The notes under the pieces were generated by a model. The model was not told the origin of the DNA. It searched no databases and worked only from the letters and a program-made list of their open reading frames with translations. Source: Lepus europaeus (lineage: Eukaryota; Chordata; Mammalia; Lagomorpha; Leporidae). Taken from it: a stretch of 64,000 nucleotides of DNA. Each line of letters opens with the position of its first letter. Position 1 is the first letter of the stretch. The stretch lies in assembly GCF_033115175.1 (NCBI RefSeq), contig NC_084829.1:16566496-16630495 (forward strand). Reading direction: 5' to 3'. Shown here one piece after another: positions 21,973 through 34,376 of the stretch. The translations under genes were made by a program, and so were the position numbers.

Positions 21973-22240
21973 AGGGGCAGGCATTTGGTGCATCCCAAAT
22001 CTGAATGCTTAGCTTCAAGTCTCCACCAACTTCTGATTCTGGGTTTGTGCTGCTGTGCACTGTGGGAAGCAGCAAGTGATGGCTCAAGACCAAGACTGAG
22101 TTCTGGGCTCCTGGCTTCATCCTGTCCAGCCCAGATACTGAGAGCATTTGGAGAGTGGACCAGAGAATGACAGATCTGTGTGTGTGAGTGTGTGTATCTG
22201 TCTTTCTCTTTCAATTAAATAAAAATTAAAATTTTAGAAA
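21973..22240 (+). mobile_element. Old C-SINE-related element
   Basis: Diverged copy with GGGGCAGGCATTTGGTGCA head and a GCTCCTGGCTTCATCC body; the lineage looks older than the standard copies. Confidence 0.75.
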
Positions 22241-22278
22241 TACACAAAAATTAAATGCATTTAAGATTTTACTTGCGG

Positions 22279-22627
22279 GCCGGCGCCGTGGCTTAACAGG
22301 CTAATCCTCCACCTTGTGGCGCCAGCACACCGGGTTCTAGTCCCGGTCGGGGTGCCGGATTCTATCCCGGTTGCCCCTCTTCCAGGCCAGCTCTCTGCTA
22401 TGGCCTGGGAAGGCAGTGGAGGATGGCCCAAGTCCTTGGGCCCTGCACCTGCATGGGAGACCAGAAGCACCTGGGTCCTGGCTTCGGATCAGCGCGATGC
22501 ACTGGCTGCAGCGGCCATTGGAGGGTGAACCAACGGCAAAAAGGAAGACCTTTCTCTCTCTCTCTCACTATCTACTCTGCCTGTCAAAAAAAAAAAAAAA
22601 AAAACAAAAACAAACAAACAAAAAAAC
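22279..22627 (+). mobile_element. C-SINE, GC-rich subfamily, young
   Basis: Head GGCCGGCGCCGTGGCTTAAC, flanked by AGATTTTACTTGCG on both sides, with a long A/CAAA tail. Confidence 0.95.
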
Positions 22628-23561
22628 AGATTTTACTTGCGAATAGAACAATTAGCATTTATCTAAATTCAGGCTAGAATAATGCTTATCAAATTGCAGA
22701 CTGCCTTCACATCCCCTGGGATCTTGTCAGAATGGCAGATTTGAATTCCGAAGGCCAGAAGAAGCACACGAGTCTGCATTATAAGCAGCTCAGTTGACAC
22801 AAATCCCGTATTCATGGAGGCTTATGGTTGAGTATCAAGGCGCTGAACAGTCCTGAGTATGGTTATGGTCCTTATAATATGCTTGAAATGCTAAGCAAAT
22901 AATAGCTTTCTTCCCATCCTTGAGCCAGCGACCTCTCCATCAGTGTGTAGTCTCTGGACCTCTGCTCCCCCCACACTACCCTGCTGGGACTGGGATGCCT
23001 GTGGAAGTGCAGTGGGCAGGGCTTTGAGGAGCAAGGCAGTGTCCTCTGCGTGAGCACAGCAAAATGCAGTGAAATCTTTACCCCAGAGATCTACTGAGTC
23101 CCCATAAGCATCTTCTTTAGGAAAAAGCTGGGCCTTTTTCAGAGCTTTTCCTCTTCCTCATAATAGGTGGCAAAGTCACGATATTCTAATGGTCTCATCC
23201 CTTCTTCATTTACTAGAATACAGTTCCCCAGAACACTGCCACACTGAGGACTAAGCACCCATCACATGAATTTTGTGTGACAAGTCATAACTAAACCGTA
23301 GCAACCTCCCAAGACAGCATCTGCTAAAAAGACAGAAGCTACAGGTCTCTGGCACCTCATCACGGAAGTGACACCCTCTCAACATTGCTGTAGATACTGG
23401 TCAGAAGCAAGTGATTTAAAGGACCAGGATATACAAGGCCTTGTATAGGGTTCCTGGGACATCTTAGAGGCTGCTTTCTATACTTTTCTCCTGTGTCAAG
23501 AATCCTAATTCTCATGTATCACTTTTGTGTTTTGATTTTTTTTTGAATTGGATATAATTTT
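22628..23561. other. Intergenic, possible MaLR remnant
   Basis: About 23150-23320 resembles the end of a reversed MLT1/MST LTR (GGACTAAGCACCCATCACAT). No gene seen. Confidence 0.4.
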
Positions 23562-23882
23562 TTTTTAAGATTTACTTTTTATTTATTTGAAAGACAGCAT
23601 TAGAGAGAGAGAGTAGGAAAGACAGAGTGAGAGAGATCTTCCACCTACTGGTTCACTTCCAAAAAGGCCACAACAGCCTGGCTCAGCCTGGTCGAAGCTT
23701 CTCTCAGGTCTCCCACGTGGGTGCAGGGGCCCAAAGTCCTGGGCTATCTTCTGCTGCTTTCCCAGGTGCATTAGCGGAGAACTGGATTGGAAGTGGAGCA
23801 GTTGGGTCTCTAACCTGCACCCACATGGGATGCCAGCAGCACAGGTGCAGGCTTAACCTGCTATGCCACAATGTCGACCCCA
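23562..23882 (-). mobile_element. C-SINE
   Basis: Complete but with body deletions; ends ACAATGTCGACCCC. Confidence 0.9.
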
Positions 23883-23904
23883 GTCTTTCTTAAAAAGAGA
23901 ATCC

Positions 23905-24165
23905 CAATGATGACACCAGTTGGGCTATCTGCATCCCATATTAGACTGCCTGAGGTTGAGTCTTGGCGCTGCTCCAAACTCCAGCTTCTGGTAATATGCA
24001 CCCTGGGAAGCAGCAGGCAATGGCTCAAATACTTGGGAGAACTGGATTACGTTTCTGCCTCTTTGTTGTGGCCCAGCCCTGGCTATGAGGGGCATTTGGG
24101 AGATGAACCAGTGGATAGGAGAGTGCGTGTTCACTCTGTTTCAGATAAATAAATAACATTTTAAG
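23905..24165 (+). mobile_element. Old C-SINE-related element
   Basis: Diverged: ATCTGCATCCCATATTAGAC, GCTGCTCCAAACTCCAGCTT and an AATAAATAAC tail. Confidence 0.7.
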
Positions 24166-24389
24166 ATCACATGATACGTACATTTAAGACTTTAATACTA
24201 CCAAAGTATCTCCAAATTAGCTGTAATAATTTTCATTCCCACCAGCTCAACAGTAATTGCCAGATCCTTGCCTATCTTTATATTAGCAAACTTTTAAATA
24301 TTTGTAAGGATGTTAGGTGTGTAATTGAATCTTGTTTATAACACTTGAATACCTTGAAATTATACCTATTTTTGTATGTTTGTTGGCTA

Positions 24390-24704
24390 CTTTTTTTTTT
24401 TTTTATTTGACAGAGTTATAGACAGTGAGAGAGAGAGAGAGAAAGGTCTTCCTTCCGTTGGTTCACTCCCCAGATGGCTGCAATGGCTGGAACTGCGCCA
24501 ATCTGAAGCCAAGAGCCAGGTGCTTCTTCCTGGTCTCCCATGCGGTTGGAGGGCCTAAACACTTGGGCCATCCTCCACTGCCTTCCCAGGCCATAGCAGA
24601 GAGCTAGAGTGGAAGAGGAGCAACCGAGACTAGAACCTGGCGCTCATTGGGATGCCGGCGCTGCAGGTGGAGGATTGGCCAAGTGAGCCACGGCGCCGGC
24701 CCCG
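24390..24704 (-). mobile_element. C-SINE inserted in L1M
   Basis: Flanked by GGCTACTTTT and GGCTATTTGC, an imperfect target duplication. Confidence 0.92.
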
Positions 24705-24761
24705 GCTATTTGCTTTCTTTCTCTATGAATTCCTTATTCGTATTCTTTGTTTAGATTCTTA

Positions 24762-25048
24762 ATTTTTTTTTTTTTTTTTTTTTAAGATTTGAAAAGGCAG
24801 AGTGACAAGAGAGGGAGAGACAAAGGAAGAGATCTTCCATCCACTGCTTCATTCCTCAAACGGCTGCAACTGGGACTAGTCCAGGCCAAAGGCAGGTGTC
24901 CAGAACTCCATTTCGGTCTCTCACATGAGTAGCGTATTGTGGCAGGGAGCTGGATCGGAACAGAGCAGCCAGGACATGAACTGCCACCTATATAGGATGC
25001 TGTCATTGCAGGCATTGGCTTAACCCACTACTACACAATGGTGGCCCC
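24762..25048 (-). mobile_element. C-SINE, older
   Basis: Diverged minus-strand copy ending GGTGGCCCCTGGAAATTTTT. Confidence 0.85.
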
Positions 25049-25069
25049 TGGAAATTTTTTTTTTTAATT

Positions 25070-25396
25070 TTATTTAAAGATTTATTTTATTTATTTAAAA
25101 GACAGAGTTACAGAGAGAGAGGTAGAGACAGAGAGATCTTCCAACCACTGGTTCACTTCCCAAATGGCTGCAGCAGCCAGAGCTGTGCCAATCGGAAGCC
25201 AGGAGCCAGGAGTTTCTTCTGGGTCTCCCACGTGGGTGCAGGGGCCCAAGGACTTGGGCCATCTTCTACTGCTTTCCTAGGCCATAGCAGAGAGTTGTAT
25301 GGGTAGTGGAGCAGCCGGGTCTCGAACTGGCGGCCATATGGGATGCTGGCGCTTCAGGCCAGGGCTTTAACCCACTGCACCACAGCACCTGCCCCT
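25070..25396 (-). mobile_element. C-SINE
   Basis: Flanked by CTGGAAATTTTT and CTGGAAATTCTT; third same-strand copy in a row. Confidence 0.92.
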
Positions 25397-25900
25397 GGAA
25401 ATTCTTAAAGTGGGCAGAAATTATTTACACTTTATATACTAATTCTTTGTCATTATGTGCATTTATATGGATGCATACACATATGTATTTATTCAATATT
25501 ATTTCTTTTAAAAAATTAGGACTACTCCTTGGAGGCAAGATGCTCAATGAGAGTTTTCCTGAATCCCACCCAATGGAGAGAGTGAACCTGCTATTAAATT
25601 ATGGAAATTCAGATTATCTGGAGAGCCAAGAAAGTCCAGTTGTGGCCATGCCATCTTCTTGGGGTACAGAAAAGGGCAGTGAAAGTCAAAGTTGAAAAAA
25701 CTGGCTTCACATGGAATCAGGAATCCAGCCTTCATGGAATCTTTCACAGGAAGTCTGCTGGTAACAGTTCAGACACCTCTGCTGCCAATATTCCCCTGGA
25801 CCTTGAGTGACTCTGAGACGTCTCTGGGAGCTCAGCCATCAGAGGGTGCAGCCAGAGCCCCACCCCAGGGAGAAGCTCCTGACCACGCCTCGGTGAGAGG

Positions 25901-27914
25901 GCCACCGCCAGGGAATGGATAAGAGCCTGTGGTGTTGTTGGCACAGAAGAGACTGATGGATCAAGGTGGCAGGGGGGCAGGTAGAAGACTGGAAGGTCTA
26001 AAGCCAGAATGAGGGGCACTAACAGGTGGGGGGGTGCTTCTGACCACGCTGTGGGACCACGCTGCAGCTATCATGATTGGCGTTTTGCTTTTCACCTTTT
26101 GAATGCAACCCCTGCAACCCCTGGATGGTTGAAAAACCACGGATTTTTCTCTTCCAGTCCAATATTCCACAAGCTTCTTCTCTAAGAATTTAGCCTTAAT
26201 TCCTATAATAATCCTCCATCAGCAGGAAGATGGAGTCAGGAGCTGAAGCCGCGGATCAAACCCAGGTACCATGATGGGGGATGTGGACATCTTAAAACTG
26301 CTAGGCCAACCCCCTCCTACAAAATATTTATTATTTAAATGAATGCATGAAGATGTATGGGCAGAAAACAAAGAATTTATTCTCCTGCTTGGCCTCTTGT
26401 TTGTCCTTTCATTTGAGTGGGCTGTGTTCAGTTTACCCAGTACAGACAGGAGAATTGGCTATAACCCTCACCATGAAAGAGTATGAACATGACGTGTGGA
26501 GAATGGCTGAATAGGAGCTTAAGAAACCTTCCCATGAGGCAATAATTGTGTGTATACTAATGCACAGCTACCATGACAGTTGTAGACACAACCATGACTC
26601 TTAGGGCTGTGCTAAGAAACTGTGAACTACCCCCTCACAGCTGGATGGGGCTCCCAGGTTAACCCTGGTTTTTTTGTTTTGGTTTTGTTTTCTTGCCTTG
26701 GTCTCTGTCTCTCTCTCTCTCTCTCCCCCCTCTACAGGCATCTCCCCAAAGAGAAGCAGCAAGATACAGGATACATATACCAAAGAAAAGAACATTGAAA
26801 GACTCTTCCTGGTGGCTGTTTCTTCCTATGAACTAGGGATGAGAGAATAACCAGGAATTGCTTTGGCTGCTTAATAGCGCGCCATCCCACCTCTGCCTAA
26901 CTTTGTGTCACTGACTCAGGAGAACCTTTAGGGAGTGGTAGACAGCGGTAGCTGTATTCAGGTGTTTCTTGGGGAGAAGACTGAACCTCCAGGAAGGCTG
27001 CAAGTGGACATATCACACTTGGATTCCGCACACTGACAACATCCTTTAGGGGTTCTCAATGACTGGGGAACCCAGAGCTGCAGCAGCTTGCCAGACGTAA
27101 GATGATCAGAAGGCTGTCTCTACATTGTGTCCCCAGCCTTGAAATACACATCTTCATCACCTTCTAACAAAGTGCTTGGCTCTAGTGCACCTCATCTTGT
27201 CTACTTCTCTCGTCTTCTCCCAGATCCACTCTGCTTTATATATCCAGCACCTTATACTCTCATTTTCCTAGCTATATTTTTTCACTTACTCCCAGTCCTC
27301 TGGCCCACAAGAAAGATGTGAGCTGTCTGGTATCTCAGTCTGTGTTGACAAATCCTAGATCTCACCTGAATATTCTACCTTCTCAGCAAACTGTTTTCAT
27401 TCTAAACATTCTGATCTACACCTCAAAGTCCCAATTATCATAAATGCCTCCGTTTCACTTACCTTTCTCTGATGTCTCTCCTTTACCCTAGTTGAGACTT
27501 TTAGGCACCATTTATCTCTCAACAAACTAGCACCCCCGAACAATTGGGCTACCTTAAGCCGAGATGAATGTGGACAAATAAAAACACATCATCAAGCCCT
27601 ATTCATATGTTTTAATCCCTTTTTATTCCCTAGACTTAATATTTACTACAACTTGTGGTTTTCTGGTTTCACTTTAGTGACTATTTGTCCTGCATCTGTA
27701 TTAAAGGGAAGGATTTAATGTGCCTCATTTAAGCATGGATATCCAGATAACACTTAGCAATCAACATGACAGTTAATGATTCCTAAATGTTAAAATCTAG
27801 ATTTCATACATACAAGTACATGCCAGTGTTCAGGAATCACAAAGTCAAACTCTTTGATGGCTTCACAGCCTTAGACAAAGAATGAAAGTACGGGTTCTAT
27901 CAGAATCCTGGGTC
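25901..27914. other. Between the two parts of the SCAN relic; no gene recognised
   Basis: Contains a C-SINE-like scrap near 26250-26320 and a CT repeat near 26705. Otherwise unassigned. Confidence 0.4.
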
Positions 27915-28062
27915 ATGGCTCCAAGCTTCGGATTGGCCAAGCTCCGGCCGTTGTGGCCATTAAGGGAGTGAACCAGCAGATGCAATCTTTCTCTCTCTTT
28001 CTGCCTCTGCCTCTCTGTAACTCTGCCTTTCAAATAAATAAATAAATCTTTAAAAAACAAAA
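27915..28062 (+). mobile_element. C-SINE, 5' truncated
   Basis: Only the last 150 bp are present, from GGCTCCAAGCTTCGGATTGG to the A-tail. Confidence 0.88.
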
Positions 28063-28894
28063 ATCGTGGCTCCCCATGACTCAGCATTGAGCTTTGGCAG
28101 AGTATTTCCTATCTTCTTTTACCACAAACTCCCACTGCCCACGTCTGGTTACAATACACAGGTGTGTATACTGGATCACATGCATGGTCCATCCAGGCCA
28201 ATGCTTTGACAGAGGAATCAAAGCTGACCACTTGTGCTGTCTCAGAAATATCTAGACGTCCCTTAGTAGTGCTATACAGCTTGCTCATTAGGTTACCTTA
28301 TGAAATCCTTTCGAGTTGGTAGGAATACAAGCTGCTGTGTAGTCTGTTCTTAATGTGGACCAACTCTTCATCTCCTGGGCTGCTCTGGTTGAGGTTCTCC
28401 TGGGATTCTCCAGCCCATCTAATTAACTTGCCTCAGTCCTTACCTCCCAGCAGTCTGCCTTCATTATGCCCAACAGTCTTCAGCTTCATTCTTGTTCACT
28501 TGCCACAACTATTGGTTACTTCTGGTTGGTGCCTCTCCTTAAACATCGGACCACCAATAATATCCCTCTATCAGGCCAAACTTAGACTACAGCATTCTTT
28601 ATATTAACATTAAATACCAAATTCTATGTAATTCCTTTTCCACAGCCACCAAGTCCCCAGGCCATGCTGGTATACTCTTCATGACGGTCGATGCCTGTGA
28701 GGTGGTCCTGTCCTTGCAGACCAAACAATTACCAAACCCCCTTGCCCGGTTCAGCCCCTTCCTGCTGGTGGCCGTCTTCAGCATGCAGCAGGAATCCCTT
28801 GCAAGCTTTTACCAACAGTCACCTTTTATTGCACTTTATTGCTCCTGGCCTCCTCCAGGATAGGGAAGGGTTGAAAGACTTCTTTTGTATTTCA
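28063..28894. other. Unassigned sequence upstream of the relic finger exon
   Basis: Several short ORFs without domains. No repeat family named with confidence. Confidence 0.4.
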
Positions 28895-29729
28895 GATCAA
28901 CAACTCGAGGTTGAAAAATATGGAGTCAATGAGCTACAACAAGGAGCCGGCCTTAGAACAGGAAGCACCTGAAGAAGTGAAAAACCCCTAGAACAATCCT
29001 GTGCAGGCCTCTTGAATACAAGTTTTTCAGGGTCTTAAAGGTGGCAGAAGTGGTAAGTGGGAAAACTAGCGAGAGGAACCCACCAGAGAAAAAGATCTTG
29101 TGTGCTAAGTATAGGAAGGGCTTTAGCCAGTCCCAAGACCTCTGAAACCAGACGATCCACACCAGGGAAAAGCCCCATGAGTGTGGGAGGGAAAGCAAGC
29201 GTGGGAGCAGCCTCCAACCTAACCCTGCAACCATGTGGGCCAGTGGCAGCAGCGCCCCCTCCCGAACTTCACTAAGGGCGCTTAGACCGGGCCTTATACC
29301 CTGGCCCAAACTTAGCGCACACACGTATAAACACGTATGAGCGGCCTTCCCACGCGTGGCAGGTGGTTGAGCCTCCAGTCCAAGCTCACCTAGCTTCTAG
29401 CATCCGCACAGTAAATCACCACGCGGCAACTTCTCCTTCCAGAGGACCAGCCTGACCTTGTGCAACACCTGAGCGTCTGCACCACGCTAGAAGACTCCCC
29501 AGTACCATGGAGTGACCAGGGAGGAGAGGCCCTGAATCTGAGGAGACCTGGAAAACTAAGTTCTTGCCACGTCCAGCAAGAGGCCCTATCAGTGTGAGGA
29601 GTCTGACAACGCTTTGACTCAGGGCTTACTTCCTAAACATAAGAAAACCAATCCAAAAAAAAAATAAATAAATAAAAAGTTGAGGAAAAAGAAAAAACCT
29701 AAGTGGTAGTGCGATAAAAAAGCCATCAA

Positions 29730-30088
29730 CGGCCGGCGCCACGGCTCACTAGGCTAATCCTCTGCCTTGCGGCGCCGGCACACTGGGTTCTAGTCCCGGT
29801 TGAGGCGCTGGTTCTGTCCCGGCTGCCCCTCTTCCAGGCCAGCTCTCTGCTGTGGCCAGGGAGTGCAGTGGAGGATGGCTCAAGTGCTTGGGCCTTGCAC
29901 CCCATGGGAGACCAGGATAGGCACCTGGCTCCTGCCATCGGATCAGCGCAGTGCGCCGGCCACAGCACGCCAGCCGCGGCGGCCACTGGAAGGTGAACCA
30001 ACGGCAAAGGAAGACCTTTCTCTCTGTCTCTCTCTCTCTCACTATCCACTCTGCCTGTCAAAAAAAAAAAAAAAAAAAAAAAAAAAAG
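29730..30088 (+). mobile_element. C-SINE, GC-rich subfamily, young
   Basis: Head GGCCGGCGCCACGGCTCAC; flanked by AAAAAAGCCATCAA on both sides. Confidence 0.95.
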
Positions 30089-31383
30089 CCATCAAGCAGA
30101 GCATGAATAAGTGAAACAAATAAAGAGCTTAATTGCTATACCAGGAGTGCAAACCATTTAAAGCTGGTCAGAACCCCTATTTTACTGTTAGCACAGTCAG
30201 ATGTTACCAAGCTTGCTGTGTCATACAGATACCAAGTATTGCCACCAACATATGCCCTCCCTTGGAAGACAAAATTCCTTTTATATTCAGCATTGCCAGA
30301 AATTTAGTGAACCTGATCACTCTGGTAAATATATCCTTGAAAGAAACCTTATCAGCACTATCTTCCTTCTGACCTCTTCCAATATCAGAAACTCCAGGTG
30401 GACAAGAAGTTCCATGTCTGTACTGAATGGTAAAGAAGTGGACTCAACAGTAAAGACACTCATAAAATGGGGGAAAGATTCACTCTAAGCTGGGGTCTTA
30501 TTCAAGCACGAAGGCAAACTAGATTGTTAATGTCTGCACCCAGTTATCGATAATTATAGAATTCCTAGTTAGGTCCCTTAATGTGGGGAATCCCTAAAAT
30601 CAGATCCCTGAATATGAGAATTCAAGGAAATCCGATCATGCTGTTTGTCCTGCCTTGCAAAATCTAGAGTTAGTTGGAAGAGTCCCTAGGAACCAGCCAG
30701 ATTACTGAAGGGTGTTAGGATCACTTGGTTTGTTTTGTTTTTGAGAAGCGGAGGCAAGCTCCAGCCACTGGTTCACCTGCCAAAGGCCAACAGTAGCTGG
30801 GGCTGGAGCTGAAGCCTGAGCCAGAAGTAAATCCAGGTCTCCCACATAGGCGGCAGGAACCCAATTTCTTGAGGCATCACTATTGCCTCCCAGGATCTGT
30901 ACTGACAGACGCCGGAGTCAGGAATCAATGCAGGTGTCAACTGCTAGGCTAAATGCTGCTTCTAACAGGCCTCTTCTACTGTGTAAACTGACCTAATAAA
31001 ATCTTACGTCACAGTTTGTCTTCATCTCTCATCCCATATTCTGCATTTCCACTCCCCATCCCCATCCAGGAGAAAAGTACTGTTCTGCAGTACTTTAAAA
31101 ATCGTGATTTATTTGTATAGCTAAAATTTCCCACCAAGCTGCAAGGTTTACGAAGTATCCTGAGTGATTTCAGGTCCAGTCTGGGTTGCAAGAGATTTCC
31201 TGGAAGCTTACTGACACATCCTGAACAAAATTACGATGCAAGGCAGCAGTGTGTAGGCACCATGAAAGTGGTGTGGACAGAAGCACCACCAATGTTCAGT
31301 ACAATGCTGGGGCAGAGTAGACAGATTACTCTTTAAGCAAACAGCTACAGGGAACTGTCCATTCCTAAGCTAAAGGTGACGAC
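30089..31383. other. Intergenic between the SCAN relic and PGBD1
   Basis: 30120-30530 includes finger-linker-like traces (GGAAGACAAAATTCC...ATTCAGCATTGCCAGAA), too decayed to call. Otherwise nothing but the old SINE at 30735. Confidence 0.35.
30735..30965 (-). mobile_element. Old C-SINE-related element
   Basis: Recognised by GGTTCACCTGCCAAAGGCC and GGTCTCCCACATAGGCGGCA; strongly diverged. Confidence 0.65.
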
Positions 31384-31711
31384 GGGGCCAGCGCTGTGGC
31401 ATAGCGGGTAAAGCCACCACCTGCTGTGCTGGCATCCCATAGGGGCACCAGTTCGAGTCCCAGCTGCTCCACTTTCAATCCAGCTCTCTGCTATGGCCTG
31501 GGAAAGCAGTAGGAAATGGCCCAAGTCCTTGGGCCCCTGCACCCACGTTGGAAGACCCAGAGGAAGCACCTGGCTCCTGGCTTCAGATTGGCACAGTTCT
31601 GTCGGTTGCAGCCAACTGGGGAGTGAACCAGCAGACAGACCTCTCTCTGCCTCTCCTTCTCTCTCTCTGTCTAACTGACTTTCAAATAAATAAATCTTAA
31701 AAAAAATAATA
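31384..31711 (+). mobile_element. C-SINE, full length
   Basis: Flanked by TAAAGGTG on both sides. Confidence 0.94.
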
Positions 31712-32404
31712 AAGGTGTTGACCTCTTCTGCAATGGGACTTTTGTAGGTGGGCTCTTACATATACCAGACACTTCATCACTTCAAAGCAGAAACTAGCCA
31801 GACCAATTACAGAAAATAATGACCTTCTATTTTCTTTGAGAATCTTGTGTTGAATCTGTGAATTTGTCTGTTTACACATGGCTTACACTTCCATCACAAC
31901 TATGCATGTCAAGAATTCAAGCCTCATCACTTGCCTTTCTGTCAGGAATGGGACTATAAATGGTAGGAATTGAAAGCAAATGAAGTTACTGTGATTATAA
32001 CCCATGGAAATGAGGGAATCAGGGAATCAGTCTTCCTTTACCCGGTAGACTAATACCAGATTTTAACACGAGGAAGTCACAATTCCTACGGTTTGCCTTT
32101 TCCATTTCTCGTTGGATTATCTATCACTGGTGACCCTAATTCCAGACCCATTCACTAATCTCCTTCAGTAGTTTCATCAGGAGTATGATGTCAACTTAAC
32201 TCATGACTCTCTCCCTTTTTTGACTTCTGCTGCTAACTCACAGTTGGAGCAGGACCCACTTTGCATACCACAGGCATTGCTCTACCTTTGGACTTTTCTT
32301 CATGGTTCTCTCCTCTCTGAACATCCAGACGGCTCTCCTCACCTACCCACAACCTGACCCAGTTTTCTCACCAATGCTGGAGTCTTCAGCCTCTTATCAC
32401 CCAT

Positions 32405-32818
32405 GTTTTATTTAGATCATTACTGTTTATGGGCTCTACTTCTATTTTGGACTGTAGATTTAGTGCCATTCTATAGTACTGACATTGCCTCCATTTTTAA
32501 ATTGGCATTCTCTAAAGAAAATGTTTTTAAAGAGGCAGGATTTCATTCTTTTAACTGCACAAAATAATCCAGCAAATAAGTGATTTCCCACACCTGACAC
32601 AAAATTAGACAGAGAAAGGTACCACTGGAGTTCAACATTTTCACAGGTAATTTTTATAATAGTATTTGAAATTCTATATAAACATCTGATTTAAAAATAC
32701 TACTTAATTACTTAGTTTCATTATATACATCAAATTTGCTTTGGTAGGATACAATCTAATGTGTAGTTAAAATTTTCTGTGTCTTGTTAAGGTCCATTCT
32801 ACTTCCATTTTATCTGCC
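32405..32818 (-). other. PGBD1: Probable PGBD1 3' UTR with poly(A) signal
   Basis: AT-rich sequence follows the PGBD1 stop codon. The first AATAAA I found on the minus strand is at 32412-32407. The 3' end is inferred from this signal only. Confidence 0.4.
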
Positions 32819-34376
32819 TTAATCTGGCAGATTAGTATCATGTCCCAAGTAGAAATGGGCAACGCATCTTCGAAAATCCAGTAGGTCTAGAGAGGCACCT
32901 GGGTTGCAGGCTCTGTGTAACTGCCATGCGTTGTTCATAGCTACATCAATCATGTAGCTCACCAAAATTGAGTACCACTTCTTGCTCCTTATTCTTACCC
33001 TATATTTGGAAATAATTTGATCCATTTTAGCTACACCTTTCCTGCATTCATCAAACAATTTCACAATGGACGGTTGACTTACCTGAGGGATCTCTTTATC
33101 ATCAGCAAAACAACTTATCTCACTAACTGGTTCTATGCCTACAGCATTGGAGCACAGACTGATAATGTCATCACCATGCCAACGGCACAAAATTATCTCA
33201 TCATTTTCTTCCACTCGAAAATCAAAATGCCCCTTCTTCATTTTTCTCATATGTTCTGTGTTCATCAGTGGACATTTTTCAGTCCTATTCTCACGTATTG
33301 TTCCTGTTGCCTTCACGCCCTTTTTCTTCAAAGCTGACACTAATTTGACACTTGTAAAGAAGCTATCAAAACACAGGTGATAGGGATACTGACCTCTCTC
33401 TAAAAGGACATCAGCAAAATTCATCACTAGATTTCCACCTAATCCAAGATCAAGATCCTTATCTGCCTCCATAGTTGATTCTTCTTGATAGGGCTCAAAC
33501 CAAACCAGATAACCCTGTGTGGTTGTGCCACACCAAATTTTATAGCCGATTCTAATAGGCTTTCCATTCAGGAATTGGTCACTATCAAAGCATTCACACA
33601 TTGATTTATCAAAGCTGTAATATTCTTCTAGGGGGGCATACAAGAGGAAATTTTTATTCATTTGCTTTATGAGAGGCCTCAATTTTGAAAACTTATCCTT
33701 TTGATCTAGGTGGCTGTTATCTGCAAAATGCAAGTATGAGAAAATCAATTCAAATCTATCCCTTCTAATGGCATCTCTGACCAGGTTCTGATCAGCATCA
33801 GAGACTTCCCAATACATTTCCCTCCTGGGACGCCTTACAAATCCACTCCAAAGCAGGACACCAAACACACACCTCATTTCCTGAACTGTGACTTCCAAGT
33901 TGACATTTTTTTGAGAAGCATAATTATTGGTTTCATTGACAATCAAATTGAATGTTTCATCATCAAAAAATAACTCAAAGAGCTCTACCGGGTTCAACTT
34001 TTCACTCTTGAGATTTAAAAGTCCAGAATCCAATGCCGACCAGCTTGGAAAGTTGGGTTGAATGTCTCGTTTAGTCCAGTTCCTCTCTGGGACACCAGAC
34101 ACCTTCGGCTTCTTTTGAGCAGGCTGGGTCTCGGACTCGTTATCTTCCTCCACATCTGAGTCATCAGAAAATGCGAGTCCTTGGAGCAATTCACTCACTC
34201 GAGCTTTGTCCTTTTTTCTCCCTTTCCGGGTAATGTCTCCTGCGGCATACTGCAAGGATGCGATGTGCATCCGGGCCCACGAATCCCGTGGGAGACGGGC
34301 CTTCAGCGTGTTCAAATGGGAGACCGTCCTTTCAGTGGGAACAGCAGTACTACAAGGGATGTGAGGTGTGCAATCT
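32819..34376 (-). CDS. PGBD1: PGBD1 last coding exon (piggyBac transposase-derived domain)
   Basis: A single 1558-nt exon coding residues 285-803. The acceptor is a pyrimidine-rich ACTTTCCCAG at 34377-34378. The open frame runs on to 34507, but that extension contains the acceptor and is intronic. A basic, acidic-patched segment (GRKKDKAR, then [10 protein letters not shown]) precedes the transposase-like fold. All three candidate catalytic aspartates are in this exon. The reading frame is fully open. Long plus-strand ORFs over it are antisense shadows. Confidence 0.94.

Larger units (their letters stand above)
24170..25520 (+). mobile_element. L1M 3' sequence fragmented by three C-SINEs
   Basis: LINE-like pieces at 24190-24389, 24705-24761 and 25397-25510 (CATTCCCACCAGCTCAACAG, TTTGTCATTATGTGC) are separated by minus-strand C-SINEs. 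All three SINEs are in the same orientation. Confidence 0.5.
25668..29640 (+). pseudogene. Second, strongly decayed SCAN zinc-finger gene relic
   Basis: Two separated remnants on the plus strand. At about 25668-25900 a SCAN-like exon can be read with frameshifts and stops (VKVKVEKTGFTWNQESSLHG, then QFRHLCCQYSPGP, then LRRLWELSHQ). At about 28895-29640 there is a possible acceptor (TTTGTATTTCAG), a linker-like stretch and degenerate fingers (CAKYRKGFSQSQDL-stop-NQTIHTREKPHECG; later KRPYQCEESDNALTQG). It is more decayed than ZSCAN31. It may be an old tandem duplicate or a cluster member lost in this lineage; I cannot assign an orthologue. The minus-strand ORFs here are shadows. Confidence 0.6.

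Noticed and set aside
28953-29324. A 123-aa minus-strand ORF
   Set aside because: Antisense to the decayed finger exon; leucine-rich composition but no domain or upstream exon.
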